Origin: Inhella inkyongensis
GTDB lineage: Bacteria; Pseudomonadota; Gammaproteobacteria; Burkholderiales; Burkholderiaceae_C
DNA length: 64,000 bases
Assembly: GCF_005952805.1 (NCBI RefSeq)
Contig: NZ_CP040709.1
Coordinates: forward strand, 3,224,001-3,288,000
Direction of reading: 5' to 3'
Positions 26,126-34,651 of the stretch are shown in pieces. The position numbers and the translations under genes are program-made. A model generated the notes under the pieces. The model worked only from the letters and a program-made list of their open reading frames with translations. It was not told the DNA's origin and ran no database searches. Each line of letters starts with the position of its first letter. Within the stretch, counting starts at the first letter, position 1.

Positions 26126-26889
26126 AAGCCTTCACCCGGCGCCACAGTTTCGGGCTGGGGCTGGGCTTGAGTTGCGCACTGGCGGGCGCCGCTCATTCAA
26201 ACCCGGCTGCGCGCCCCTTGCGCATCGGCAGCTTTGGCGTCACCCCGTATGTGATGGATGCTGGCCGAGGGCCGATCGGTGCTCTGGTGGACTACTTCGC
26301 CAAGGAAGTGGCGCCGCATGCGGGTCTGGCCTTGCAGTGGCAGAGCTTGATGACCGTGCCCCGGCTGCTGCGGGAGTTGCAAGAAGGCGGCGTGGACTGC
26401 TGCCCCATGTTGACCGCGACCCCGGAGCGATTCACGCAGGTGCGTTTCGCAGCCCAAAGCCATTGGCGCTTCGAGTCCGTACTGGCCTTGCGACCCGACC
26501 ATCCGCTGGCCGACAAGGCCCGCCTTCAGCCCGAAGACTTGGATCGGCATCGCATCGGCTGGATCCAAGGCAGCCCGCTGCCGCCCGAACTGGAGCGCCC
26601 GCGCATCCAGTGGGACCTGACCAGCGTGCTGGTCTGGGAGCGCAGCATCCTCACACGGGTGGCGCGCGGCCAACTCGATGGCGGGTATTTCTCCAACCCC
26701 GCCACCCCCGCCTGGCATGCGCGTGCCGAAGGCCTGGAGTTGGCGCTACGCCCCTTGGACGTGCCCATCCGGGCCCTCTACACCGCCTTCAGTCCGCGCT
26801 TGGATCCTGCAGTTCAGGCACGCATCGAGGCCGCCAATGCGAGCCACGCAGCACGGCTGGAGACCTACCTCAAGCGCTGGCTAGCCTAA
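26122..26889 (+). CDS. second orphan periplasmic binding protein
   Basis: 255 residues starting at GTG 26122, which overlaps the previous stop by 4 bp. The leader FTRRHSFGLGLGLSCALAGAAHS carries an RR pair and hydrophobic core (Tat or Sec). GALVDYFAKEVAPHAGLALQWQSLMTVPRLLRELQEGGVDCCPML and PEDLDRHRIGWIQGSPLP fit an SBP family 3 fold. Coupled with the preceding paralogue-like gene. Ligand unknown. Its 3' end overlaps the convergent apbE by 20 bp. Confidence 0.72.
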   Translation: MKAFTRRHSFGLGLGLSCALAGAAHSNPAARPLRIGSFGVTPYVMDAGRGPIGALVDYFAKEVAPHAGLALQWQSLMTVPRLLRELQEGGVDCCPMLTATPERFTQVRFAAQSHWRFESVLALRPDHPLADKARLQPEDLDRHRIGWIQGSPLPPELERPRIQWDLTSVLVWERSILTRVARGQLDGGYFSNPATPAWHARAEGLELALRPLDVPIRALYTAFSPRLDPAVQARIEAANASHAARLETYLKRWLA

Positions 26890-27862
26890 GACTGAGGCTT
26901 TGCCACCGACGCGCCCCCGGCGCGACGGCCACCGCCTGAATCGATGGACCCGTCCAGCGCTCAATCGCGCCCAAGCCACGCACCATCAGGGCCGTCCCCA
27001 GCCCGTTGATCGATCGCCAGTCCGAGGCCATCAGGCTGATGCCGTGCAAGCCCTGCGCCGGCTCGCCGCTGCGCGGGTCCAACACATGGTGATAGAGGCG
27101 GCCCTGGTGCACAAAGCTCCGCTCATAGTCCCCTGAGGACGCCACCCAGCCGTCGCGCACGGCGACCGTGCCCAGCAGTCGCTGGGGCGCCAGCGGGTCG
27201 CGCAAGCCCACCCGCCAAGGCCGGCCGTCGATTTGGCCCATCGCGCCGATGTCACCACCGCCATCGATGAGTGCATCTCTCAGCCCGTGCTGACGCAAGG
27301 TTTGCAGTCCAGCGGCCAGGATGGGTAGCTTGGCGATACCGCCCAGATCCAGGCGCATGCCAGGGCGGTTCAGCAGCACCTGCTCACCGTCGATCTCGAT
27401 GGCGCGCCAATCCACCTGGCGCGCCTGGGCTCGCAGGCGCTCGGCGCTGGGCGGCTGAGAGACTGGTTCGCCCGACTCGAAATGCCAATCACGGTAAGCG
27501 CCCACTGTGACGTCAAAGGCCCCCGCACTGCGGGCCGACACCGTCCGAGCCTGCTGCAACACCGCCACCAGCTCGGGCGCCACCCGCAGGGGCTGGCGAC
27601 CGGCTCGCGCGGCCAGTGCGGCCACGGGGTTGTCGTCGCGATAGCGACTGAGCAGGGCCTCCAGCCGCGCCATCTCGGCCCAGGCAGCCGCCAGGGCGGG
27701 CGCCAAGTCTGCTGCACGGCCGGGCGCCACGATCTGCACCCGCGTGCCCATCAGGACCCTGCTCTGGCGCTGCACGTCGGGCCCTGCCAGCGCCAGCTCC
27801 ATGCAGGGCGCCAACAGCGCCCCCTGAGCGAAGCGACGTCGGTTCAAACGCGGCAGGCCCAT
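26870..27862 (-). CDS. apbE: FAD:protein FMN transferase (ApbE/NosX-like)
   Basis: 330 residues from ATG 27862. The leader LNRRRFAQGALLAPCMELALA has a Tat-like RRRF. SRVLMGTRVQIVAP, ARSAGAFDVTVGAYRDW, RLDLGGIAKLPILAAGLQTL, DALIDGGGDIGAMGQ and YHHVLDPRSGEPAQG are the successive ApbE blocks, including Mg and FAD contacts. ApbE moves FMN from FAD to a Thr in periplasmic proteins; the NosR encoded divergently here has such a motif (D159-A-I-S-G-A-T165). It is co-transcribed with the upstream cytochrome c gene (10-bp gap) and fills the NosX role in this nos cluster. Confidence 0.92.
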   Translation of the reverse strand: MGLPRLNRRRFAQGALLAPCMELALAGPDVQRQSRVLMGTRVQIVAPGRAADLAPALAAAWAEMARLEALLSRYRDDNPVAALAARAGRQPLRVAPELVAVLQQARTVSARSAGAFDVTVGAYRDWHFESGEPVSQPPSAERLRAQARQVDWRAIEIDGEQVLLNRPGMRLDLGGIAKLPILAAGLQTLRQHGLRDALIDGGGDIGAMGQIDGRPWRVGLRDPLAPQRLLGTVAVRDGWVASSGDYERSFVHQGRLYHHVLDPRSGEPAQGLHGISLMASDWRSINGLGTALMVRGLGAIERWTGPSIQAVAVAPGARRWQSLSLRLASA

Positions 27863-27872
27863 CGTGTCCGCC

Positions 27873-28277
27873 TTACTTCGATTGCCCGACCATGAAGTCG
27901 ACCGCCGCCTTGACCTGCTCATCGGTCAAGGAAGCGCCACCGCCGCGTGCGGGCATCATGCCCTTGGTGCCGGTGAAGCCCTCGATGGCGTGCTTGTAGA
28001 GCGTGTCATTGCCCTGGGCGATGCGCGGTGCCCAGTCGGCTTTGTCACCAGGCTTGGGCGCGCCGGCCACACCCGCACCGTGGCACATCGCGCAGGTCTT
28101 GCCGTAGATGGACTTGCCGAGTTCCGCTGTGGGTGACGGTGCGGCGGCAGGCGCCGTATCAGCAGCCACCGGCTGGGCGGGGGTGGTGCTGGCCGCCGGG
28201 GTCTCGTCCTTCTTGCCACAGGCCGTCAGCAAAACAGCCAGTGCCAAAGGGGACAGGGCGATGGAAAGCTTTTTCAT
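27873..28277 (-). CDS. cytochrome c5-like lipoprotein
   Basis: 134 residues from ATG 28277 (GGAGA upstream). A lipobox LLTAC ends the signal peptide, followed by an Ala/Pro/Thr linker. The cytochrome domain has CAMCHGAGVAG and TKGMMPARGGGASLTDEQVKAAVDFMV, the c5 family pattern with Met ligand in MMPARGG. It is divergent from the nos operon, with the operator palindrome at 28370 between them, and is likely an electron donor for N2O reduction or ApbE-linked redox (inference). Confidence 0.9.
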   Translation of the reverse strand: MKKLSIALSPLALAVLLTACGKKDETPAASTTPAQPVAADTAPAAAPSPTAELGKSIYGKTCAMCHGAGVAGAPKPGDKADWAPRIAQGNDTLYKHAIEGFTGTKGMMPARGGGASLTDEQVKAAVDFMVGQSK

Positions 28278-28369
28278 CGGGGTCTCCGAGAGATTGAACG
28301 CGCGCATGCTCGCCGCGCTCCCCGCCGGCGAACAGGGACTGGATCAAGGAATCTCGAAATCCGGACCTT

Positions 28370-28385
28370 CTTGAACTGGTTCAAG
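28370..28385. promoter_or_regulatory. CRP/FNR-family operator in the cytochrome c/nos divergent region (copy 3 of 3)
   Basis: CTTGAA-CTGG-TTCAAG, a perfect palindrome in the outer hexamers. It lies 93 bp before the cytochrome c start (minus strand) and 38 bp before the first nos-side gene (plus strand), so it could control both directions. Confidence 0.75.
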
Positions 28386-28423
28386 GCGCGCCCCCCCTAA
28401 GGAGCGAAGGATGCGCTCCGTCC

Positions 28424-28771
28424 ATGAGCCACCCTACCCTGCCCCTCACCTTCCACCGGCTGCGCCCCTTGCGCCGCTGGGCCAGTGGGGTGCTGCTGCT
28501 GTGGTTGCTGACCCTGGGCGCGGCCGTGGCGTCCCCGTGGCTGCGCGCCAGCGACGACCTGTGCCGCAGCCCCGATGCCGCCCTGGTGCCGTCCGATCAC
28601 AGTCTGCAGTGCGCCGCCTGCCTCCCGGCCGTTGCGCCGCCGCCGGTCGAGCTGCAGCCGCCCCCCCTTCCCGCCTTGCCGCACGCACCGGCCCTGCGCC
28701 GGCCCTGCGCCGAGATCCCCGCTTCCTACCTGGGCACCGCGCTGGCACGCGGCCCGCCCGCCTCTTTCTGA
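28424..28771 (+). CDS. small DUF2946-like protein leading the nos operon
   Basis: 115 residues. One hydrophobic segment (ASGVLLLWLLTLGAAVASPWL) could be a signal peptide or anchor. The mature part has SDHSLQCAACLPAVAPPP, resembling the Cys-x-x-Cys plus Pro-rich tail of DUF2946 proteins, which are often linked to copper. A competing frame from 28411 has the closer ribosome site (AAGGAG at 28399) but encodes a low-complexity, shadow-like product; the 28424 frame uses GAAGGA at 28406 with a longer spacer. It ends 21 bp before nosZ. A copper-related role for NosZ is inference. Confidence 0.5.
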   Translation: MSHPTLPLTFHRLRPLRRWASGVLLLWLLTLGAAVASPWLRASDDLCRSPDAALVPSDHSLQCAACLPAVAPPPVELQPPPLPALPHAPALRRPCAEIPASYLGTALARGPPASF

Positions 28772-28792
28772 ACCACGACCCAAGGTGATGCC

Positions 28793-30712
28793 ATGAGCGA
28801 CAACAAGACCCCCCAAGAAGCCACGCCCGAGCTCGGTCGTCGGCGCTTCTTCAACACCACCGCCATCGTTGGCCTGACGGCCGGCCTGGCGGCCTGCTCG
28901 GACAAGGGCGGCAACGCCACCGCTCCGGCAGCCGGCAGCGCGCCGGCCGGCCACGCGACGGCCGCCAATGCCTCCCACTTGAAGCCCGGTGAGCTGGACA
29001 GCTACTACGGCCTGTGGAGCGGCGGCCACACCGGCGACGTCCGCGTGCTGGGCATCCCCAGCGGACGCGAAATCCTGCGCATCCCCTGCTTCGTTCCCGA
29101 TGCGCTGGTGGGCTGGGGCCACACCAATGAGTCCAAGAAGGTCATGGGCACCAAGGCCGATGGCTCGCTGCGCTACACCGTGGCCGACACCCACCATGTG
29201 CACGCCTCCTACAAGGACGGCAACTACGACGGCCGCTACGCCTGGGTGAACGACAAGATCAACAGCCGCGTGGCGCGCATCCGTCTGGACTACTTCGTCT
29301 GCGACAAGATCACCCAGCTGCCCAATGTGCAGGGCTTCCACGGCATCTTCCCGGACAAGGCCGATCCGGTCGATCCGGCGATCAACTACACCACCCGCGT
29401 GTTCTGTGGCGGCGAGTTCAGCATCCCGCTGCCCAACGCCGGCACCGAGGACGAGAAGCAGTACCGCTCGCTGTTCAGCTGCCTGGACGCCGAGACCATG
29501 GAAGTGCGCTGGCAGGTGCTGCTGGACGGCAACTGCGACCTGGTGGCCACCAGCTACGACGGCAAGCTCGCCGCCACCAATCAGTACAACACCGAGATGG
29601 GCGCCAAGTACGAGGACATGATGTCCGCCGAGCGCGACAGCTGCGTGTTCTTCAACATCGCCCGTATCGAAGCGGCGGTGAAGGAGGGCAAGTTCAAGAC
29701 CATCGGCAGCTCCAAAGTGCCGGTGGTGGACGGCACCCGCGAGTCCAACAAGGACCCCAAGACGGCGCTGACGGCCTATGTGAGTGTTCCGAAGAACCCG
29801 CACGGCGTGAACGCCAGCCCCGACGCCAAGTACTTCATCTGCGCCGGCAAGCTCTCGCCCACCGCCACGGTGATCGAACTGGCCAAGGTGCTGGAGTGGT
29901 TTGACGGCAAGCTGGAGAAGCTCGACGGCGCCATCGCCGCCGAGGTCGAACTGGGTCTGGGCCCGCTGCACACCGCCTTCGACGGCCGCGGCAATGCCTT
30001 CACCACCCTGTTCCTGGACAGCCAGGTGGTCAAGTGGAACGTCGAGAAGGCCATCGCCTTCCACAAGGGCGACAAGGCCGCCAAGTACGTGGTGGACCGC
30101 ATCGACGTGCACTACCAGCCCGGCCACATCAACGCCTCGCAGAGCGAGACCAAGGCCGCCGACGGCAAGTTCCTGGCCGTGGGCTGCAAGTTCGCCAAAG
30201 ACCGCTTCCTGCCCGTCGGCCCGCTGCACCCCGAGAACGAGCAGTTGATCGACATCAGCGGCGAGAAGATGGCCCTGTTGGGCGACCACCCGGTGCGTGG
30301 CGAGCCGCATGACTTCATCTTCTTCAAGCGCGATCTGCTCAAGCCCAAGGCCGTCTACAACATCGACGAGTTCCCGCACGCGGTGAAGGATGCCAAGGAC
30401 AGCGGCGTGACGCGCAACGGCAAGAAGGTGACGGTCAAGATGACCTCGCTGGCCCCAGCCTTCAGCTTGCGCGAGTTCAAGGTTCGACGTGGTGACGAAG
30501 TGACCCTGATCCTGACCAACCTGGACAAGGTGCAGGACTTGACGCACGGCTTCGCGATCCCGGGCCACAACGTCAACTTCATCGTCAACCCGCAGGAGAC
30601 GGCCTCGGTCACCTTCACGGCCGGTGAACCCGGCGTGTACTGGTGCTACTGCACGCACTTCTGCCATGCGCTTCATCTGGAGATGCGCACCCGCATGATC
30701 GTCGAGGCGTGA
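28793..30712 (+). CDS. nosZ: nitrous-oxide reductase NosZ, clade I (Tat-exported)
   Basis: 639 residues. A twin-arginine leader (LGRRRFFNTTAIVGLTAGLAAC) marks the Tat-dependent clade I type. CuZ His ligands lie in DTHHVHASY and in the later propeller blades (NPHGVNAS, GPLHTAF). The C-terminal CuA domain has C620-T-H-F-C624-H-A-L-H628-L-E-M631, the ligand spacing of P. stutzeri C618/C622/H626/M629. It reduces N2O to N2 in the periplasm. A hairpin (30721-30745) follows its stop. It precedes nosR, while the common order is nosRZDFYL. Confidence 0.98.
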   Translation: MSDNKTPQEATPELGRRRFFNTTAIVGLTAGLAACSDKGGNATAPAAGSAPAGHATAANASHLKPGELDSYYGLWSGGHTGDVRVLGIPSGREILRIPCFVPDALVGWGHTNESKKVMGTKADGSLRYTVADTHHVHASYKDGNYDGRYAWVNDKINSRVARIRLDYFVCDKITQLPNVQGFHGIFPDKADPVDPAINYTTRVFCGGEFSIPLPNAGTEDEKQYRSLFSCLDAETMEVRWQVLLDGNCDLVATSYDGKLAATNQYNTEMGAKYEDMMSAERDSCVFFNIARIEAAVKEGKFKTIGSSKVPVVDGTRESNKDPKTALTAYVSVPKNPHGVNASPDAKYFICAGKLSPTATVIELAKVLEWFDGKLEKLDGAIAAEVELGLGPLHTAFDGRGNAFTTLFLDSQVVKWNVEKAIAFHKGDKAAKYVVDRIDVHYQPGHINASQSETKAADGKFLAVGCKFAKDRFLPVGPLHPENEQLIDISGEKMALLGDHPVRGEPHDFIFFKRDLLKPKAVYNIDEFPHAVKDAKDSGVTRNGKKVTVKMTSLAPAFSLREFKVRRGDEVTLILTNLDKVQDLTHGFAIPGHNVNFIVNPQETASVTFTAGEPGVYWCYCTHFCHALHLEMRTRMIVEA

Positions 30713-30720
30713 TGGTGCCT

Positions 30721-30745
30721 GGGGCGGCGGCCCTGCCGCTGCCCC
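30721..30745 (+). promoter_or_regulatory. nosZ-nosR intercistronic hairpin
   Basis: An 11-bp stem with one G-T pair and loop CCT begins 8 bp after the nosZ stop. There is no T-run. It could stabilise nosZ mRNA or lower nosR expression relative to nosZ. Confidence 0.5.
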
Positions 30746-30803
30746 TCAATCGAATGGGAGGGCTTGTGAACCGACTCGAGCCCGGAACACAGGCTGAATA
30801 ACG

Positions 30804-33380
30804 ATGCCGGTCTTGCACTTTCTCGCGGCCCTGGTGGCCGCGTTTTTTCTTCTGACGGGCAGCGCCCGGGGCCAGGCCTATGAGGCCAGGCTGCCGGACG
30901 ATCTGCACAGCTTCCCGGCACTGTGCGAGCGCGTGGCCTGCAACGATGTCTTTCCCGGTGCCGTGCGCTTCTCGCGCCGCTTGGGCCAGCCGCCCTATGT
31001 CGAGGCCTACGACGCCCAGAACCAATTGCTGGGCTATGTGATGCTATCCACCGACATCACCGACACGCCCGCCTATTCGGGCAAGCCGGTGGTGACGCTG
31101 ATCGGCATGGACAAGGCCGGGCGCTTCGTCGGTTTCAAGGTGCTCAAGCACTCTGAGCCCATCTTGCTGCTGGGCATCCCGGAGTCCGCGCTCACCAAAT
31201 TCCACGACCAGTACAAGGGCCACTCGGTGGCCGAGCAACTGGAAGTCGGCGGCGGCGGCGGCGAGGCCACGCACCTGGACGCGATCTCGGGCGCCACCGT
31301 CACCGTCATCGCGCAAAACCAGGTCATCACCACCTCGGGCCAGGCCGTGGCCGCCCAGGTCGGCATCCTGCCGCCCACGGTGCGCGAGCCGGCGCACTTC
31401 AAGCTGGCCGGCCGGCTACCGAGCTGGTCTGAACTGGTGTCCGAAGGCGCGGTGCAGCGCCTGGTGGTCACGCCCCAGCAGGTGGGCCTGCCGCCGGGGC
31501 CCGAGCCCTTCATCGAGCTGTGGTTCGGCAGCCTGGACCACCCCGAGATCGGCCAGGCCCTGCTCGGCCGCACGAATTGGGAGAGCCTGCGCAGCCGACT
31601 GCAGCCGCAAGACAAGGCGCTTTTCATCATCCGCACCGCCGGCCAGGAAAGCTTCAAGGGTTCGGGCTTCGTGCGCGGCGGCATCTACGACCGCATCCAA
31701 ATCAAGCAGGGCCGCGACCTCTTCACCTTCCGCGACACCGACTACCTCAACCTCTACAGCCTGCAGGCCAGCGGCAGCCCCGAGTACAGCGAGGCGGCGA
31801 TCTTCATCCTGCGCTCCAAGGCCTTCTCCGCGGCCCACCCCTGGCGCCTGAACTTCCTGGGCAACCGCGTGGACCGCGCCACCGGCCAGCGCAGCTTCGC
31901 CAACTTCGAGCAGCGCTACTGGCTGGACGACGAGCGCCTGGAAGGCGGCCGCCCGGCGGTGGATGACGGCAGCAGCGCCTGGAAGAAGGTCTGGGCCGCC
32001 CGCCCCTTCGCTTTGGCGGGTTTCATCGCCCTGCTGCTGGCCACGGCCCTGGTGTATTCGCAGCGCGAACGCCTGACACGCCGCTCCACCCACAAGAACA
32101 AATGGCCGGTCAACGGCTTCAAGTACACGGCCTGGGCGCTCTCCATCGGTTTTGTCGGCTTTGGCCTGCTGGCCCAGCCCTCCATCACCCAGGTGCTGAC
32201 CTGGTTCCACTCACTGCTCTTCCAGTGGCAGTGGGAGCTCTTCCTCTCCGACCCCTTCATCTTCTGCTTCTGGGTCTTCATCATCCTGACGACCTTCGTC
32301 TGGGGTCGTGGCCTGTTCTGTGGCTGGCTCTGCCCCTTTGGCTCCCTGCAGGAGGGCCTGTTCAAGCTGGCCGGTCTGCTGGGCCTGAAGCGCTGGCAAC
32401 GCCTGCCGCCCGTGGCCCTGCACCACAAGCTCAAGCAGCTGAAGTACGCGATCTTCTTCGGGCTCTTCGCGGTCTCGCTGTTTTCGATGACGGCAGCCGA
32501 GATGCTGGCCGAGGTGGAGCCTTTCAAGACCACCTTCCTGGTCGGCGTGCTGAACCGCAGCTGGCCCTATGGCCTGTTCGTGGCGGCCATCCTGGGCGTG
32601 GCGATCTTCATCGAGCGCCCCTACTGCAAATACCTCTGCCCGCTGGGCGCCTCGCTGGCCCTGCCCTCGACCTTTCGCTGGTTCGGTCTGCGCCGCAAGG
32701 CCGAGTGCAACTCTTGCCGGGCCTGCGCCAAGGGCTGCGGCTCGCTGGCCATCGACGCGGCCGGCCGCATCGACCACCGCGAGTGCCTGCACTGCCTGGA
32801 CTGCATGGTGCTCTACACCGACACCCATGCCTGCCCGCCGCTGGCCAAGGAGCGCAAGGCGCGCGAGCGCACGGGGCAGCCGCTGACGGCCATCGACCGC
32901 CAGGGTTACTTCATCCCCATCATTCCGGTGGAGTCGCCGCGCACCATCGCTCCGGCACAGGATCCACGCACCGCCACCGAACCGGTTGCCCCGCCGCATC
33001 TGGCGCGCGAGCGCAGCCTGGCCTGGCTCTGGGCCGAGCTCTGCCATCACCTCCTACCCTGGCGCGCCAGCACCTGGCGCACGGCCGGTGCGCTGCAAAT
33101 CGCCGGCATCGGCCTGGCCTTGGCCGCCACCCTGGCCTGGGTGCTGGCCTGGCAGAGCCGGCTCTCGGCCGCCGCCGTGGTGGGCTGGTGGATCGGCTGG
33201 TCGCTCTATGAAGTGCTGCTGAGGAAGAAAGGCATGAGCTTCATCAAGGACGGCCCGTGGTGGAAGGCGCAATATCGCCAAGCTGGCTGGCTGGACATGG
33301 TGGCTTACGTGGGATTCAAGAACTTGCTGATTGGCGCGGTGCTGTATTTGGGCCTCCAAGGTCTGGGACGCCTGGTGTGA
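30804..33380 (+). CDS. nosR: NosR, FMN-binding polyferredoxin-type membrane protein
   Basis: 858 residues. A signal peptide (ALVAAFFLLTGSARG) leads to a periplasmic FMN-binding domain; the flavinylation motif is D159-A-I-S-G-A-T165. Membrane helices start near residue 400, with NosR/NirI CxxxCP motifs GWLCPFG and CKYLCPLG on cytoplasmic-facing loops. Two Cys clusters (CNSCRACAKGC and CLHCLDCMVLY) bind 4Fe-4S centres. It passes electrons to NosZ and is needed for its activity. The stop overlaps the GTG start of nosD by 3 bases. ApbE encoded 3 kb upstream is its probable flavin transferase. Confidence 0.96.
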   Translation: MPVLHFLAALVAAFFLLTGSARGQAYEARLPDDLHSFPALCERVACNDVFPGAVRFSRRLGQPPYVEAYDAQNQLLGYVMLSTDITDTPAYSGKPVVTLIGMDKAGRFVGFKVLKHSEPILLLGIPESALTKFHDQYKGHSVAEQLEVGGGGGEATHLDAISGATVTVIAQNQVITTSGQAVAAQVGILPPTVREPAHFKLAGRLPSWSELVSEGAVQRLVVTPQQVGLPPGPEPFIELWFGSLDHPEIGQALLGRTNWESLRSRLQPQDKALFIIRTAGQESFKGSGFVRGGIYDRIQIKQGRDLFTFRDTDYLNLYSLQASGSPEYSEAAIFILRSKAFSAAHPWRLNFLGNRVDRATGQRSFANFEQRYWLDDERLEGGRPAVDDGSSAWKKVWAARPFALAGFIALLLATALVYSQRERLTRRSTHKNKWPVNGFKYTAWALSIGFVGFGLLAQPSITQVLTWFHSLLFQWQWELFLSDPFIFCFWVFIILTTFVWGRGLFCGWLCPFGSLQEGLFKLAGLLGLKRWQRLPPVALHHKLKQLKYAIFFGLFAVSLFSMTAAEMLAEVEPFKTTFLVGVLNRSWPYGLFVAAILGVAIFIERPYCKYLCPLGASLALPSTFRWFGLRRKAECNSCRACAKGCGSLAIDAAGRIDHRECLHCLDCMVLYTDTHACPPLAKERKARERTGQPLTAIDRQGYFIPIIPVESPRTIAPAQDPRTATEPVAPPHLARERSLAWLWAELCHHLLPWRASTWRTAGALQIAGIGLALAATLAWVLAWQSRLSAAAVVGWWIGWSLYEVLLRKKGMSFIKDGPWWKAQYRQAGWLDMVAYVGFKNLLIGAVLYLGLQGLGRLV

Positions 33381-34651
33381 TCAAGCTCGGCTTGCTCGGG
33401 CTTTGCCTGTGGGCCATCGGCACCCAGGCCGCCACGCTGCGCGTGCGCCCCGGCGAGAACCTGCAAGCCGCGATCGACCAGGCCCAGGCGGGCGATGTGC
33501 TGGAAATCGAGCGCGCCCGCTTCGAAGGCAACTTCGTCGTCAGCAAGCCGCTGACCCTGCGCGGCATCGAGCGCCCGCTGCTGAGCGGCGCAGGCTTTGG
33601 GCACACGCTGACGATCAAAGCCCCCGATGTGGTGGTGGAAGGCCTGCGCGTGCAGAACAGCGGCATCGAGCTGGTCCAACAGAACGCCGGCATCTGGGTC
33701 GCGCCCGGCGCCCACCGGGCCCAGATCCGGCGCTGCGCGCTGTCCTACAACCTGTTCGGGCTGTGGATCGAGAAGGCCAATGACGTGGTGGCCGAGGGCA
33801 ACAACATCACCGGCCTGCGCGACCTGAACTCGCCGCAGCGCGGCAATGGCATCCAGCTCTACAACACCCGGGGCGCCCGCATCCTGAACAACGAGATCAG
33901 CTTCGTGCGCGACGCCCTGTATGTGGACGTCTCGCACGACGCCATCTTTCGCGGCAACCGGCTGCATCACAGCCGCTACGGCACGCACTACATGAACAGC
34001 TATCGCAACCTCTGGGAGGGCAACGAGAGCTTTCGCAACCGCGGCGGCCTGGCCCTGATGGAGGTGCGCGACAACGTGGTGCGCAACAACAAGACCTGGG
34101 GCAATAGCGACCACGGCATCATGCTGAGGACGCTCACCGACTCGGTCATCGAGGGCAATGTGATCGCCGGCAATGCGCGCGGCTTCTTCATCTACGACGT
34201 CGAGTACGCGACGCTGAAGAACAACCTGGTGGTAGACAACCGCATCGGCGTGCACCTGGCCGCACTGTCCACCCGCAACACCGTGCAGGGCAATGACTTC
34301 ATCGCCAACCGCGAGCAGGTCAAGTATGTCGGCACCCGCGACGAGGCCTGGGGCGGCGCAGATCCCCACAACCACACGCAGGGCAACCATTTCAGCAACT
34401 ACCTCGGCTGGGACCGCAACGGCGACGGTGTGGGCGATGTCCGCTTCGAGGCCAATGACCTGGTGGATCGACTGAGCTGGCGCCACCCCAGCATGCGCCT
34501 GCTACTGGCCAGCCCGGCCGTGCAGGCCCTGCGCCTGGTGGGCCAGCAGTTCCCGGTGCTGCGCGCGCCCTCGGTGGTGGATGCCCACCCGCGCATGCAG
34601 CCCCAGCAAACCCAATGGAAGGACTGGCTTGGACGCCATTTCTCACACTGA
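33377..34651 (+). CDS. nosD: NosD periplasmic copper-maturation protein
   Basis: 424 residues from GTG 33377, overlapping the nosR stop (GTGA). A signal peptide (LGLLGLCLWAIGTQA) is followed by a right-handed beta-helix of carbohydrate-binding/sugar-hydrolysis (CASH) repeats: FGLWIEKANDVVAEGNNITG, NGIQLYNTRGARILNNEIS, DALYVDVSHDAIFRGNRLHH. GNHFSNYLGWDRNGDGVGD is a conserved NosD block. With NosF and NosY it forms the complex that helps assemble CuZ in NosZ. Confidence 0.95.
   Translation: MIKLGLLGLCLWAIGTQAATLRVRPGENLQAAIDQAQAGDVLEIERARFEGNFVVSKPLTLRGIERPLLSGAGFGHTLTIKAPDVVVEGLRVQNSGIELVQQNAGIWVAPGAHRAQIRRCALSYNLFGLWIEKANDVVAEGNNITGLRDLNSPQRGNGIQLYNTRGARILNNEISFVRDALYVDVSHDAIFRGNRLHHSRYGTHYMNSYRNLWEGNESFRNRGGLALMEVRDNVVRNNKTWGNSDHGIMLRTLTDSVIEGNVIAGNARGFFIYDVEYATLKNNLVVDNRIGVHLAALSTRNTVQGNDFIANREQVKYVGTRDEAWGGADPHNHTQGNHFSNYLGWDRNGDGVGDVRFEANDLVDRLSWRHPSMRLLLASPAVQALRLVGQQFPVLRAPSVVDAHPRMQPQQTQWKDWLGRHFSH

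Noticed and set aside
28411..28788. Alternative nos leader frame with the better ribosome site
   Set aside because: The product is Pro/Arg/Ala-rich without a hydrophobic segment; the overlapping frame from 28424 has a signal-type helix and Cys motif. Not fully settled.
28397..30676. 759-residue open frame antisense to nosZ
   Set aside because: It mirrors nosZ codons, has no domain and is low-complexity His/Gly/Val/Leu text, an expected by-product of high GC at third positions.
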